64,000 nt of DNA, taken from the NCBI RefSeq assembly GCF_000350225.1, contig NW_005178916.1, positions 124,001 through 188,000 on the forward strand, in the 5' to 3' direction. The notes under the pieces were generated by a model. That model was not told where the DNA came from. It saw nothing but the letters and a program-made list of their open reading frames with translations, and did no database searches. Within the stretch, counting starts at the first letter, position 1, and the number at the start of each line of letters is the position of its first letter. Made by a program: the position numbers and the translations under genes. Below, piece after piece: positions 1-9,894 of the stretch. The stretch comes from Chondrus crispus (lineage: Eukaryota > Rhodophyta > Florideophyceae > Gigartinales > Gigartinaceae).

Positions 1-1257
1 GAATGGTGTCGTGCGTTTGACGTAAACCGCGGAGCGCGCGCAAAGCGCAACGAGAGGGTATTTATTCCCAATCGGCGAGAGCGGGGGAGGGGAAGGGGTT
101 AGTGACGGACCGAGCGGGTTAGTAACGGAGGCTCGAATGCGGTGCGCGTCTCCCAGCGTCTCCCGCCTTCGGCGGCGGAGGTTCGGGTTCATCTTCTATC
201 GTTCCGCGGCCGTCCAATCCTTCCTCGATCGCGGGAGGACGGCTTGGCGGGCATTATCCGGGGTTGCGCGGCATCCGCTCGGTGCGGGTGCTTGGATCGA
301 TCACATGTTCGCTTCCCTCCTCGGTCAGGGGGCGGACGTGTGTACCCTCGCGCGGGTACTCGTTGTACCCTCTGGCCGCGCCGTCCGGTTTTTGCCCTTG
401 CTGTTCGTATGGCGCACAGTACGCGAGACACGTCCTAGTGTAATTCTCCCCGTTAATTTTCCGTTCTTTTCGAGGGACGGTGGCGGTGGTGGTTTGGTGA
501 TGACGCAAGCGGGGTTGGGGCGTGGCGTGCGCCTCCGGCGTCGCTCACGTGTCACGTTCTCATTTCCCCTAATTTTCCTTATTATGGGGCATGTGCCCGC
601 GGCGGGTTTGAAGCGTCTCGCGTTCGTGTGCGCATCTCGGTGCTTCCCGATTGGGTGGTCCTTGCTTACCCCCCTTCCTTGGGTATCTTTACGCGTGTTA
701 CGGCGAGCGCAGCTCCATTTGCGGGGCCTTTGCCTGCGGGCTCGGCGCCGTTCCTCGCCCCACCGTCGAGTTAGCTGGCCCGAATGCGGCTTGAGGGCTA
801 TATAGGGGCGTACGTCTTCTGCGATCTGCCGACACGAGCGGTGGGCATTTCGGTCACCCGCGCGGCTCGCTGACGTGCTCCGGGAGGGGCGAGGGATTCG
901 GATCCCTTGTGATCAGGCGGGAGCGTGAGTGGGCTCGCGTTTCGGCAGTCCTGTGTAACCATCGGAGAACTCGGTGTCCTCCCCCATTAATTGCCCTACT
1001 GTGGGCGATCGCCTTCACGTCGTACGTGTCGCCTCTTCTCCGACTTCGAGTCGGCGGCGGTGTTCCGCCGTCAGGTGGCTTGACTGTCGGTACGTCTCGG
1101 CGTCATCGCGGCCTCTCATATCTGTCTTGTGCGTCAATACGTCTTGACGTCTGGCGTTGTCCCATGCTGTGACCCTCCGATAGGGACAGTCGTCTTCTCG
1201 CGCATCCCCTTTCAGTCTGCTCGTGCAGGTTGACGTTAATCCGCGAAGGAGCGGTTG
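1..1257. other. GC-rich segment between pol of element A and its missing 3' LTR
   Basis: I recognise no gene here. Open frames on the plus strand (for example 137-805) are Arg/Ser-rich, lack recognisable motifs and are probably chance frames in GC-rich DNA. A TATATA box lies at 799-804. By comparison with element C, where two plus-strand ORFs lie between the 3' LTR and the rest of the element, this segment may be the inner flank of a similar antisense module. That is inference. Confidence 0.35.
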
Positions 1258-1269
1258 AGGGCCCCCTCT

Positions 1270-4200
1270 TCAAGCGTGAATGTCCGCGTTCACGTCTGAA
1301 GTGAGGTCTCTGCCCGTGCGTCTCCTGAGGCGTTGGGCGTAACCAGACACCAACTCCTCCGGGACGTGGGTCCGCGCGGTCCAGGTGGGCGTGTTGTAAT
1401 CCGCCCACTTGATGAGGAACTCCGTAGTTCCGTCCTCCATGGTTCGATGCCGGAGTAGTCGTTCGACGGCATACTGAGTACCCTCGGTGACCTTGTCGGC
1501 AAGGTCATCCGGGGTTGTCGTGCTCGTCTGCGTCGCGCCCGTCGGCGAGGGCGCGTAGACGCAGCCGTCTGCGGAGACGCGTTCTGTAACTCCATCACGA
1601 TCGGTCGTGATGGTGCGCTGGTCGTTTGCGAGAACCCGGTACGGTCCGACAGCCGGGGAAACGAGCTTGTTTGATGTCTTCCCCCCATCGGTGGGGTTCA
1701 GATATACGTATTCTCCGGGACGGAGCCGGAAATTAATACGTCGTATGCGCTTATCGAAGTCGCGCTTGTAGCGATCCTGCGTCCGACGCAGGCTCCCGTA
1801 GGCCTTCTGGATAGTCGAGTCTAAGGTCTTCAGGAACTCGGCACGTTGGTTCCCCCTATCGGAAGGGGGCGCGTCGCCGTCCGCCCGTCGGAGAGAGAAC
1901 TCCGGCTGTGGCCTGCTGAGCACGAGCTCAAACGGCGTGGTGCGTGTGGTGCGATGTACGTGGGAGTTGTACGCATACGTAAGCGGCCGCACGTACACAT
2001 CACAGTCGTCCTGGTGTTCACCCACGTAGTTCCCCAGCATCGAGGCGATTGTTCGGTTATATCGCTCGACGTGCCCGTTCGTCCGGGGATGGTACGCCGA
2101 AGTGTACAAATTCGTTATCCCCAGAACACGGCACGTGCGGTGGAAGAACTTGGCATTAAACTGAGGGCCGTTGTCCGAAAGCAACGTGCGAAAGACGCCA
2201 TACTTGAGCACCCACGAGTCGCAGAACGCAACTGCGACCGTGTACGCTGTTATCGTGCGGAGCGCAACGCCTTGCGTCAGCTTACTGAAGCGGTCCGTGA
2301 TCACGAGCAGGAATCGTTTTCCTGTCTTCGTCTTGGGGAGCGGCCCCAAGATGTCAATGGCGAGGCTCTCGAGAGGCCTCGTAGCTGGGAACAATCTCAA
2401 TCGATTGAGATGTTTCCTCAGCTTGACCCGGTTCATCGCGCAGGTTCGACACCCTCGCACCGTGGCTGCGACGTATGCAGCCAGGTGGGGCCAGTAGTAC
2501 TCGCGTCGAAGTGCGTAGTACATACGGTTCTGGCCCGGGTGCCCCGCGATGGCCGGGTTGTGACACAGGCGAAGGAGCCTGGCGCGGAGCTTCCGAGGCA
2601 CCACCACCTGTACGATATCAGGGTCGAAGGGGTGTCTCCGTTTGAGCACCCCTTGGTGGTCCTCGAAGAACGCGGAGTCCCTGGACTCTGACTGTCGTGC
2701 CAAAACGGTTTGGCAGAAGTCATCCACGCGTTGCTCTTCGGCAATCTCCTCTATCGTAAGAGGAGCCCAAAGGTCGTCCTGCGGAGGGGCGACCGAAGAG
2801 TCGGGCGCGCCAGCCTCGGGGCCTTCGGTGCGCTGGATGTCGGCGGCGTCGAACTCGTCGTTCTCCTTCCAAAACGAATTAGGTCCTTGGAGAGCGGGGG
2901 CTTCGTCGTCGCCTCGCGGTTCGTCGCGCGTTCGTACGCGCGGCCTTGTTCGGGCTTCGGCTTGGTTCCGTGTCGTTACGAAAACATGGACGGCCGGATG
3001 ATCACAGCTCGCGGTACAAGCGTGGTCCGCGAGCTCATTCGATACGTCTCGAACGGTCGTGCCCCCGTCGAAGGTGGGAATGTCGTCATCCACCTCGACA
3101 GTGGGGCAAGGGTCATCGGCGACCTTCGGTGACGCGAGGCGTGACAGGGCATCGGGCACCTGATTCACGCGCCCGGGGCGGTATTGAATGGTGAAATCGT
3201 ATTCGGCCAGACGTAGCCGCCACCGGGTGAGTCTTCCGGAACTCTCGGTGAGGGACATGAGCCACCTCAGAGCGTCGTGATCCGTTCGGACGGTGAACTT
3301 GGTTCCCTCGATGTACGGCCGCAGTGTGCGGACGGCCCACACCACGGCGAAGCACTCACGCTCCGTAGCGCTGTAGTTCCGTTCGCAATCGCTTAGCGAG
3401 TACGACCAGTACCCAACGGGGCGCCAATCGTTTGGCTCGTCGTGCTCCTGTAGGAGGGTGCACCCGAGTTGGTATGCACTGGCGTCAGTGTCCAACAGGT
3501 ACGGTCGGCCGTACCGTGGTAGCGCGAGGATTGGCGGGGAGATCATCGCCGCCTTCAGGCTTTCGAAAGCCTGAAGCTGAACCTCCGTTGGGTTATCGAA
3601 ATCGTGATCCGAGTCCTTGCGAGTTATATCGGTTAACGGACGGGCGATCTTCGAGAAGCCCTTGACGAAGCGACGATACACGTTACACGCCCCGAGAAAC
3701 GAGCGCACCTGCGTCAGCGTCCTCGGGAACGTGAACGTCCTGAAGGCGTCGATTGCCGTATCAGCCACGCTCAACTTACCTGTGGATATAACGTGCCCCA
3801 GGTAGTGCACCTTCGGACGGAAGAAGCTGCACTTCTTGAGCTTGAGGGAGATGCAGGCACTCCGCAACAAGCTCAAGACGGTATCGACATGCCTTGCGTG
3901 TTCCGCTTCCGTACGCGAGAACACGGTAACGTCATCGAGATAGACGAGGCATATTTGCCAGCGGACTCCGGAGAGTATGATATCAAGGGCCCGTTGGAAG
4001 GTGGTCGGCGCCCCTTTTAATCCAAACGGCATGCGCAAATGGCGGTACGTACCCATATTTGTCGTGAAGGTAGTCTTATCCCGGTCCTCCGGAGCGACCG
4101 GGATCTGCCAATAACCGGAATTGAAGTCCAACGTCGTAAAGACGGCTGCATCTCCTAACGAGTCGATGCAGTCGTCCATACGGGGCAGCGGATACGAATC

Positions 4201-5001
4201 CGCTGCAGTCTTCGCGTTGAGGCGCCGGTAGTCCACGCAGAACCGAAGAGAGCCATCTTTCTTCGGTACGAGCACCACCGGGGACGCCCACTCGGTGCTC
4301 GCGGGCTCACTAACCCCTGCATTCAACATCTTGTTGACCTCCTTCGCGACCATTTCGCGCATGGCCGGGCCCTTCCGATAGGGCATAGAACGAATCGGCT
4401 TCGTTCCCGGTTCGAGGGGAATGCGGTGCTCTGTGGCTTGGATCGTTCCGAGCGCACCGCTCCACAGGCTCGAGTGCTTACGGAGCATCTCGAGCACGTG
4501 TCCACGGAGCTTGTCATCGTCGATGTATGACAAGTCAATCTCTTTTTCCCAATCCGTCGGTGGATTTTCGGGATCCTTCTGCTGGGGGGGTACAGTACCC
4601 TCCGCCGTCGGTGAGAATATAGGTGACTGTTCGTCCGGGTCAACCCCCTCACTCCCAGCGGTTGCCTTCTCGTCGGAGCTGGATCGGCCAGCTCCTACCT
4701 CTTCGACTTGATCGGTCAAGTCGGTCAGGTGCAACGCGTGCGCGACCCCCTCAGCGACTCGACGTTCGGGCGTGAGGATCGCGAGGGGGTTGCGCTTCGC
4801 GTATGCCACGACGGTGTGCTTCGGAAGCCGCCTCTCCCGTCGCGAGAAGTTCGCGAGGATGACTTCGAATGTCTGGTTCGGCAGGACTTCCGCGACGCCA
4901 TTCGTCAGCCTCACTCCATGCCGGTGTTGGAGTGAGGGCTTGGGCTCCAGGAACACGAGACCCCTCCCCGCGGTTGTCACACGCACACGGGCTTGCGACA
5001 T
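1270..5001 (-). CDS. pol: Pol polyprotein: reverse transcriptase, RNase H, integrase, chromodomain
   Basis: The 1,243-residue ORF starts at a true ATG. The RT domain lies at about residues 200-420, with the catalytic YLDD at about 354. RNase H follows at about 485-605 (TDAS, ERECFAVVWA and RTDHDALRWL). The integrase has an HHCC zinc region (HNPAIAGHPG ... CRTC) and a DDE core: D in IDILGP, D in SDNGPQF, E in NGHVERYNR. The last about 60 residues form a chromodomain (EFLIKWADYNTPTWTARTHVP), known in chromoviruses to steer integration to chromatin marks. All key residues are present. The protease ORF upstream is in the same frame, ended by TGA at 5,086-5,088, so pol is made either by readthrough or as a separate product. 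Confidence 0.93.
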   Translation of the reverse strand: MSQARVRVTTAGRGLVFLEPKPSLQHRHGVRLTNGVAEVLPNQTFEVILANFSRRERRLPKHTVVAYAKRNPLAILTPERRVAEGVAHALHLTDLTDQVEEVGAGRSSSDEKATAGSEGVDPDEQSPIFSPTAEGTVPPQQKDPENPPTDWEKEIDLSYIDDDKLRGHVLEMLRKHSSLWSGALGTIQATEHRIPLEPGTKPIRSMPYRKGPAMREMVAKEVNKMLNAGVSEPASTEWASPVVLVPKKDGSLRFCVDYRRLNAKTAADSYPLPRMDDCIDSLGDAAVFTTLDFNSGYWQIPVAPEDRDKTTFTTNMGTYRHLRMPFGLKGAPTTFQRALDIILSGVRWQICLVYLDDVTVFSRTEAEHARHVDTVLSLLRSACISLKLKKCSFFRPKVHYLGHVISTGKLSVADTAIDAFRTFTFPRTLTQVRSFLGACNVYRRFVKGFSKIARPLTDITRKDSDHDFDNPTEVQLQAFESLKAAMISPPILALPRYGRPYLLDTDASAYQLGCTLLQEHDEPNDWRPVGYWSYSLSDCERNYSATERECFAVVWAVRTLRPYIEGTKFTVRTDHDALRWLMSLTESSGRLTRWRLRLAEYDFTIQYRPGRVNQVPDALSRLASPKVADDPCPTVEVDDDIPTFDGGTTVRDVSNELADHACTASCDHPAVHVFVTTRNQAEARTRPRVRTRDEPRGDDEAPALQGPNSFWKENDEFDAADIQRTEGPEAGAPDSSVAPPQDDLWAPLTIEEIAEEQRVDDFCQTVLARQSESRDSAFFEDHQGVLKRRHPFDPDIVQVVVPRKLRARLLRLCHNPAIAGHPGQNRMYYALRREYYWPHLAAYVAATVRGCRTCAMNRVKLRKHLNRLRLFPATRPLESLAIDILGPLPKTKTGKRFLLVITDRFSKLTQGVALRTITAYTVAVAFCDSWVLKYGVFRTLLSDNGPQFNAKFFHRTCRVLGITNLYTSAYHPRTNGHVERYNRTIASMLGNYVGEHQDDCDVYVRPLTYAYNSHVHRTTRTTPFELVLSRPQPEFSLRRADGDAPPSDRGNQRAEFLKTLDSTIQKAYGSLRRTQDRYKRDFDKRIRRINFRLRPGEYVYLNPTDGGKTSNKLVSPAVGPYRVLANDQRTITTDRDGVTERVSADGCVYAPSPTGATQTSTTTPDDLADKVTEGTQYAVERLLRHRTMEDGTTEFLIKWADYNTPTWTARTHVPEELVSGYAQRLRRRTGRDLTSDVNADIHA

Positions 5002-5085
5002 CGCCGGGATGGTAGCCCAGCGGCCGATTCGGATCGCCTGCGGGGCCTCCTTGCGTACCTCCGGACGGCTCGTTTGGCGACCATG

Positions 5086-5973
5086 TCACCTGGTGGGGGG
5101 AGTCGGTTCCCCCTTCCCATTGACGATGGCTACCGAGCCACCGTGACGAAGTTCGAGCTTCTGTCCGTCGATGTCGATGCTGCGTACGTGAGCATCAATG
5201 AACGCGGTCCCAAGTAGAACGGGAACAGCGAGTTTTTCGGCCATTACGAAAGGTATGCGAAACGTCGTGTTCCGCAGCCGGACCGCGAGGCGGACGACCG
5301 CCGTAAGTCGAAGCGGGTTACTGTTCGCGCCAGCTAGGCGTGGTAATGGCGCGTCCCGTACTACGTAGCGGGCCCAGTCGGGAGGGAGATCGGCCTTCCT
5401 CACCAAGTTGTAGCCCGAGCACGTGTCGACGGCGGTCGTGTGGGGCTTAAATGCGTTGCCTTCGGTGGCCACGGAGCCCAAGACGTTACATATTTTCGAC
5501 GTCATGAGGCATACGAGGCCATCGACCACCTTGGGCGCGACCTTATCGGTGAGGTCGTTCCGTCGGGGCCTTCGACTTCGGCGTTGGCCCCTCTTGCGTT
5601 TTCTTCGGCTCGAGCCGGAGGAGGTTCGCGTCTCAGTGACGCCCATCCCGGTGCTGGAGTCCGTACGAGGCCGACAGTTCGTCAGCGACCTTGGACTCAC
5701 GGGGGTCAGGAGGTCGACCGACTCGTGTCGGTCGTCGTTAACCTCGTCTTGCTTGTTGCGCGTCACTGGGACGTCGGGTGTCCCGGTGATGCCTTCTTCC
5801 AACATCGGGCCTACGTGGGCCTCGGTGTTGGGGTTCTCCAGCAATGTCGACATTGCTGGAGTCCCCGTGCTCGACTCCAATAGCGGGGGATGTATTATCG
5901 GGCAATACCCCCCGTGTCCTTGGCCAGCACGCGGGGACCGGTCTAGTTCATAGGGAAAAGACGGCTCACGCAA
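5086..5973 (-). CDS. pro: Retropepsin-like aspartic protease ORF of element A
   Basis: The frame has no ATG at its left limit and is open from about 6,009, overlapping the end of gag, so translation probably enters by frameshift from gag. The first about 150 residues are low-complexity and basic. The protease core follows: a DTCSG active-site triplet (normally D-T/S-G-A/S), then VPVLLGTAFI, which fits the hydrophobic-hydrophobic-G motif of the fold. The substitution to C within DTCSG is odd but keeps Asp and Thr. It ends in TGA, and the next 28 codons to the pol ATG are in the same frame. An exact 26-bp palindrome sits inside the ORF at 5,836-5,861. Confidence 0.75.
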   Translation of the reverse strand: MREPSFPYELDRSPRAGQGHGGYCPIIHPPLLESSTGTPAMSTLLENPNTEAHVGPMLEEGITGTPDVPVTRNKQDEVNDDRHESVDLLTPVSPRSLTNCRPRTDSSTGMGVTETRTSSGSSRRKRKRGQRRSRRPRRNDLTDKVAPKVVDGLVCLMTSKICNVLGSVATEGNAFKPHTTAVDTCSGYNLVRKADLPPDWARYVVRDAPLPRLAGANSNPLRLTAVVRLAVRLRNTTFRIPFVMAEKLAVPVLLGTAFIDAHVRSIDIDGQKLELRHGGSVAIVNGKGEPTPPTR

Positions 5974-5993
5974 CCGCGTGTACGTAACCGTCT

Positions 5994-7148
5994 TTACCCT
6001 TTTTTCGAACTACCGGTGCTATCGGAGCTACCCCCCTGGCTATCGTCGGCCAGGTCTTCTCGGGGTGGCCGGCCGCGTGGGTCGGGACTATTCCTCCCTT
6101 GCGGCTCGGCAGCCTTGGCGAAATACTCCGGTACTTCCGTGCCTTGACCTGCGGCGTCCGGTCGTCGCAGGACATGGGGGACGAAGCGAGTCGGCTCTCC
6201 TTCGTGATCCTCTGTGGGTAGAGGGTACGGATCCTTTACCCAGTCTTGCAGGTACATTATCGCATTTTGTACCTGTTGGGGTAGCCGAGAACGGTCTCGG
6301 TCCCCTCTTTCTCCTTGTCGGGGGTACCTTGTGTCCGCCTGCCGGTAGGTGGGTCGATCCCGACGATCGACTTCGTTACGACGGTACCCGCCCCCACGGG
6401 GGGCGAAGCGAGCGCCCCCACCCGAACGATTCGGGAAACCTTGACGCGGGGGACGACCCTCGCCAACCACTTGCCGGAGGAGATTGAGCGCCCCGGGGCG
6501 CGTCTCCATCTGGTAGCGGTAATTCCTGTACGCCGTGAACAATCGTTGTTCCGGCGACAGGAACGGGCACGCGTACATGGCATGCCGGTACATACGGCAT
6601 AGCCAGCACACGTACGCGCTGCCGTCCGTTGAGGCGAAGGTCGCCGCGTGCCGCGCCTCCTCATCGGTGAGGAGGGGCACGCAAGGGGCTGCACCTCCGG
6701 TATCTCGGTTGGAGATGTCGAGCTCAGCGACCCGGGGGTCCGTACCCCTGGGCGCTCTTGGAGTGGCCGCGAATGCGGTCGCGTAGCTCGACGTCGTTCC
6801 GGTCGACATTGGTGAAGGGGATCGACCCCCTACTGGCCCTGCTCCTTGCGTAATAAGGACAGGGTCGGCCTGCCACTCATCCTCCCCGACATGGAGGGTA
6901 GAGGCCGGCGAACTTGTTGCGGCGGACTTCGTAGTCTTGCCAGCCCTCCCTGCCGGTTTCGAATCCGGCAGAGGTAAACCGCGTCGAGCGCGGTAAGTGG
7001 CACCTTCCGCCGTTGCGATACTGCGGATGGTCGGAAGATCGGTCTTCTGGCGGCTCGGCAGCCGCTGCACTGTCTCGGAAACTGCGGCACGGGTCGCAGG
7101 AGCGAGTCCCCGCACGAAGTAGTGCGGGAGGGACTGTTCGGAGAACAC
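5994..7148 (-). CDS. gag: Gag, second half, with zinc knuckle
   Basis: This ORF is in the same frame as the upstream gag ORF, from which a single TAA at 7,251-7,253 separates it. The frame is open through the interval and reads like the rest of a capsid domain (ESTFADRLETAAF, then PHYFVRGL), typical of the Retrotrans_gag family. The listed start is a non-ATG codon, so this is not an independent gene. A zinc knuckle CWLCRMYRHAMYAC fits C-x2-C-x4-H-x4-C, normally used for RNA packaging. The tail is Arg/Gly-rich. It ends just after a run of six A and three G (about 5,997-6,005), where the protease frame begins at -1. Confidence 0.75.
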   Translation of the reverse strand: MFSEQSLPHYFVRGLAPATRAAVSETVQRLPSRQKTDLPTIRSIATAEGATYRARRGLPLPDSKPAGRAGKTTKSAATSSPASTLHVGEDEWQADPVLITQGAGPVGGRSPSPMSTGTTSSYATAFAATPRAPRGTDPRVAELDISNRDTGGAAPCVPLLTDEEARHAATFASTDGSAYVCWLCRMYRHAMYACPFLSPEQRLFTAYRNYRYQMETRPGALNLLRQVVGEGRPPRQGFPNRSGGGARFAPRGGGYRRNEVDRRDRPTYRQADTRYPRQGERGDRDRSRLPQQVQNAIMYLQDWVKDPYPLPTEDHEGEPTRFVPHVLRRPDAAGQGTEVPEYFAKAAEPQGRNSPDPRGRPPREDLADDSQGGSSDSTGSSKKG

Positions 7149-7250
7149 TGCCGTGCACCGGAACGCGGCAGTTTCGAGCCGGTCCGCGAACGTGCTCTCC
7201 GTTTCATGAGATTGCTGTCGCGCCGTCGCGACAGCGTCATACGCTTCACC

Positions 7251-8564
7251 TTACACGTCGTCGGTTAGGTAGCGTTTCAGGAATTGGTTCACGAGTCCCG
7301 GCCAACTCACGTCGTCGTTTAGTTGGCCGGCGCGGAGGCCACGCATCGTATAACTCGTATACAGGCGCTCCGCGTCGCGCTCTAAGAAGTGTGCGAGGAC
7401 TCTCACCGCAACACCTTCGGTCAGGTGTTGCGAGTTGAAGGTTATCCGAATATCCTTCAAGAACGGTAGGAGCTGGATCGGGTCCGTACCGTCAAAGCTC
7501 CTCATCGCGGGACGGATCCCACGGCAGCGTTGGACGTACTTTGCGATCCGTCCCGCGTCACCCGAGGTAACGAGCCTCGAGGTGTTATCCAAGCGGTACA
7601 TACGATAGTCAGCGACGGCGCTGAACTCTTGGATCATCGTATGCACCGGCTCGAGCCCGGGCTCGGCGGGACCTAGCGTGCCGAAGGAGGTAACCGGTAG
7701 CGTACGGACGTCTACCGGACCTGGATGCTCGGCATAACGCGCCGGCGGGTAGCCGCCCCAGCCGGGATCGACGGAGAACATCGGTTCTCCGGATCCGCGG
7801 GCGGCTCCTCCACGGTCCTGTTCGTCCGCATACGATACGCGGTCCATCTGCCGCCTACTTCCGGGGATAGGCGGCAATGCTTGGGTCTCGGACGCGAGAT
7901 TCACGCCCGTCGGAGGACGGTTTCCTTCCGCAGTCCGACTAGTGTCGGCCCCAGTCGGACGCCAACCATCCGGAGCGACGGCGCTCGGAGGTACGGCACC
8001 ACCGGGCCCTCTCGTGGGGGCACCGTGCAGCCTTGCGGCCATGGTCCGTTCCATGTCACGAGCACGCTGTCGCGTAGCGTTGAGCTCAGAGGAGAGGTGC
8101 GCGAACGCACCCAACTGCTCTGCTGACGGGGACGGTCGATCGTCGGGACGTCTCGTCGAAGTCGGCCTCGTGGGGCGACCTTGCCCGTGCAGTACGGGCT
8201 GTGTGAGGCGTGAGTCTTCGACGAGCACCAGTCGCGAGTGTAACTCGTCGACTAGTGCTCGGAGATTCTCCAAGGACTGGCTGACTCGATCGAACCTCCC
8301 TTCACGTAGGGAGCGGAGTTCGTCCATACATCGCGAGTAGACGGCGTCCGTAACGTCTATACGGAGTGAGGTACGGACTTCCTCGATGTAGTCAGCTATG
8401 CGATCGAACATCGCAGCCGCTTGTCCTTCGGTGGACCCCGGCGACGGTTCGCGGTCTCGGAGACCAGCGTCGCCGTCGCGGAACGGCGGTGATGGTGCTT
8501 GCATAGCGGCCGCCCTCGGATCCGCCGGTTCGGACCGGATCGAGGTGGCGTATTCTTGACTCAT
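7251..8564 (-). CDS. gag: Gag, first half (N-terminal and start of capsid)
   Basis: The frame is open further upstream into the LTR, but the ATG at 8,564 (MSQEYATS) is the first one clear of the primer-binding site and is taken as the start. The N-terminal 300 residues are Pro/Arg/Asp-rich with a short heptad-like stretch around IADYIEEVRTSLRIDV. The last about 140 residues (SFDGTDPIQLLPFLKDI, then WPGLVNQFLKRYL) are the beginning of a Retrotrans_gag capsid domain. The TAA after TDDV interrupts this domain in its middle, which is not where natural gag/pol readthrough sites sit. A recent inactivating mutation is the simpler reading. Confidence 0.75.
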   Translation of the reverse strand: MSQEYATSIRSEPADPRAAAMQAPSPPFRDGDAGLRDREPSPGSTEGQAAAMFDRIADYIEEVRTSLRIDVTDAVYSRCMDELRSLREGRFDRVSQSLENLRALVDELHSRLVLVEDSRLTQPVLHGQGRPTRPTSTRRPDDRPSPSAEQLGAFAHLSSELNATRQRARDMERTMAARLHGAPTRGPGGAVPPSAVAPDGWRPTGADTSRTAEGNRPPTGVNLASETQALPPIPGSRRQMDRVSYADEQDRGGAARGSGEPMFSVDPGWGGYPPARYAEHPGPVDVRTLPVTSFGTLGPAEPGLEPVHTMIQEFSAVADYRMYRLDNTSRLVTSGDAGRIAKYVQRCRGIRPAMRSFDGTDPIQLLPFLKDIRITFNSQHLTEGVAVRVLAHFLERDAERLYTSYTMRGLRAGQLNDDVSWPGLVNQFLKRYLTDDV

Positions 8565-8626
8565 CTCAACGCGTACGGACGCCGAGGAAAAAGAAAGTCT
8601 TCTCGGAAAGATCTCGGGGTCTTCTA

Positions 8627-8640
8627 GGTCGGGAGACCAC
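8627..8640 (-). other. Candidate primer-binding site of element A
   Basis: Immediately after the LTR on the minus strand the sequence reads G-TGGTCTCCCGACC. Most LTR elements start their primer-binding site with TGG, complementary to the CCA end of a tRNA. The matching tRNA cannot be named from the sequence alone. Confidence 0.45.
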
Positions 8641-9341
8641 TGTAGCATAAACACCCCCAGACGACTGGAGGTGTATGCGCAGTTCGACCTGTAGACCCCG
8701 GATCGGAGAAGGGGTGAAGCGGGCCAACCAGCTACGGAAGCGGGCTCGGGCCCGGGTAGCGGTGGTGGAGCGGGAGCGAGCAGGGACGCATGCACGCACG
8801 AGCGGATCGACGCCTTGACGCCCCGGAGCAGCACTGGGTGACGTACCAGTGCTGACGGGCGGAGGCGGTTCCGTGCTCGCTCGCGTGCTGCGCGTCCACT
8901 CCGGCTCGGCTCTGACTAAACGCGCGCGAAGAGCGAAGGCGACGTTTAGAATAAGCTGGGTGGACTGACCTTGGCGGTCGGTTGAGGACAAGTCCGTGCT
9001 TCTCTCCCTCCGCCGCCGTCGGTCCGCTCCATATTTAATATACAAAACAATCTATCATAACACTGCAGTACTGAGGTACTGTAGTGGGCTACTGTAGTGC
9101 AAGTCGGCCCGCACTGTAATACTGTCAGCTATGTCTAGGCTGACAGTACACGTATCACCCGTGGTGCGTGCACGCTTCGTTCACGCGCTGTACACGTGTG
9201 CACGTGTATGCGCGTGTCCCTTGTCCCCGTGGTGTACACGTGGACACGCGCGGTTGTACTGTAGAGCTCGACGCTCTACAGTAGCTGATCTAGTTCTTGA
9301 TCTAATCTAATTTAAACCCCCAAAGGGGAGGTTATGCTACA
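8641..9341 (-). repeat. 5' LTR of element A (701 bp)
   Basis: On the plus strand it runs from TGTAGCATAA to TTATGCTACA, 10-bp exact inverted ends with the canonical TG...CA. It shares most of its sequence with the LTRs at 10,191, 30,700 and 60,610, and is closest to the one at 30,700. It is packed with short hairpins of the type TACTGTAGAGC/GCTCTACAGTA and CTGTCAGC/GCTGACAG, and with CACGTGTAC motifs. GGAAG follows at 9,342-9,346; the matching target duplication is outside the window. Confidence 0.9.
9024..9040 (-). promoter_or_regulatory. Conserved TATA-like block of the LTR family
   Basis: TATTAAATATGGAGCGG (minus strand here) is conserved in related LTRs at 10,459-10,477 (plus), 31,002-31,018 (plus) and 60,996-61,012 (minus), where the surrounding sequence varies more. 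An AT-rich block kept in an otherwise GC-rich LTR suits a core promoter. No transcript start can be seen. Confidence 0.5.
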
Positions 9342-9346
9342 GGAAG

Positions 9347-9894
9347 ATCATGCGTACCATTTACGGATTCTGTCCCACCGGCGTGGACGAGTACAATATG
9401 TTCTGCATGGCGCTCGCTCTACATCTCAAGAAGCTCAAGCCGACCTCGCCCGACAGCAACGAAAACGACATGGATAACTTTAAGACCTTCGATGCATCCA
9501 AGTGGCAGTACTCTGTGGCCTGCAAGACATTGCAGAAGACGCGAAAGTTTCGTTTAGATATGGGCAATCATGTAGCAGTGGCTACCAATCACGTTGAGAA
9601 TCTGCCGGTCGTCACAGAAGTACTAGAAGGAGACCAGGACAACGACGACAATATCATCGACGAACCGCTACCGAGGACAACCCCGCGTTCGCGTGCAGAC
9701 AGGGGTGGTCATAGCGGAAGGAAGGCTGCAAAAGATCGGGTTGAGCGGGCCTTACGAGAGAAAGAGAGTCAGGTGACGTTAGAGTCCATTGGTAGCAGCA
9801 TGAAGAGAAAAAGTTCTGCATTGGAGCAGTCGAATGCGCTTATGGCTTTTCGAATGCATCTAAGAAATGAGACGGCTCAGGACGCTGTTGTCAG
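9347..9894 (+). pseudogene. Truncated ORF resembling a NAM-associated C-terminal domain
   Basis: The frame opens directly at the edge of the element A LTR and reads about 180 residues. The pattern of an acidic first part, GRKAAKDRVERALREKESQ, and a Lys-rich helical tail resembles the NAM-associated domain often found beside PIF/Harbinger-type transposases in plants and algae. The resemblance is by eye only. The start is missing, presumably on the other side of element A. The open frame continues to 10,597, but from about 9,895 it runs through repeat and LTR sequence, so that part is not protein. Confidence 0.4.

Larger units (their letters stand above)
1..9341 (-). mobile_element. Ty3-type LTR retrotransposon A (chromodomain, 3' end off window)
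   Basis: Read on the minus strand this is 5' LTR (8,641-9,341), gag, protease, then reverse transcriptase, RNase H, integrase and chromodomain. That order and the C-terminal chromodomain place it with Ty3/gypsy chromovirus-like elements. The right edge is set by the LTR terminus TTATGCTACA at 9,341, followed by GGAAG. The 3' LTR is not in the window. A purine-rich stretch just after the pol stop (minus strand, about 1,255-1,266) could be a polypurine tract, but it is followed by about 1.25 kb of other GC-rich DNA and not directly by an LTR. Pol is open over its full length, so the copy is fairly young, although gag and the protease/pol junction carry stop codons. Confidence 0.85.

Noticed and set aside
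137..1172. Plus-strand ORFs next to element A
   Set aside because: Arg-rich text typical of chance frames in GC-rich DNA, with no motif; kept only as a possible flank of an antisense module.
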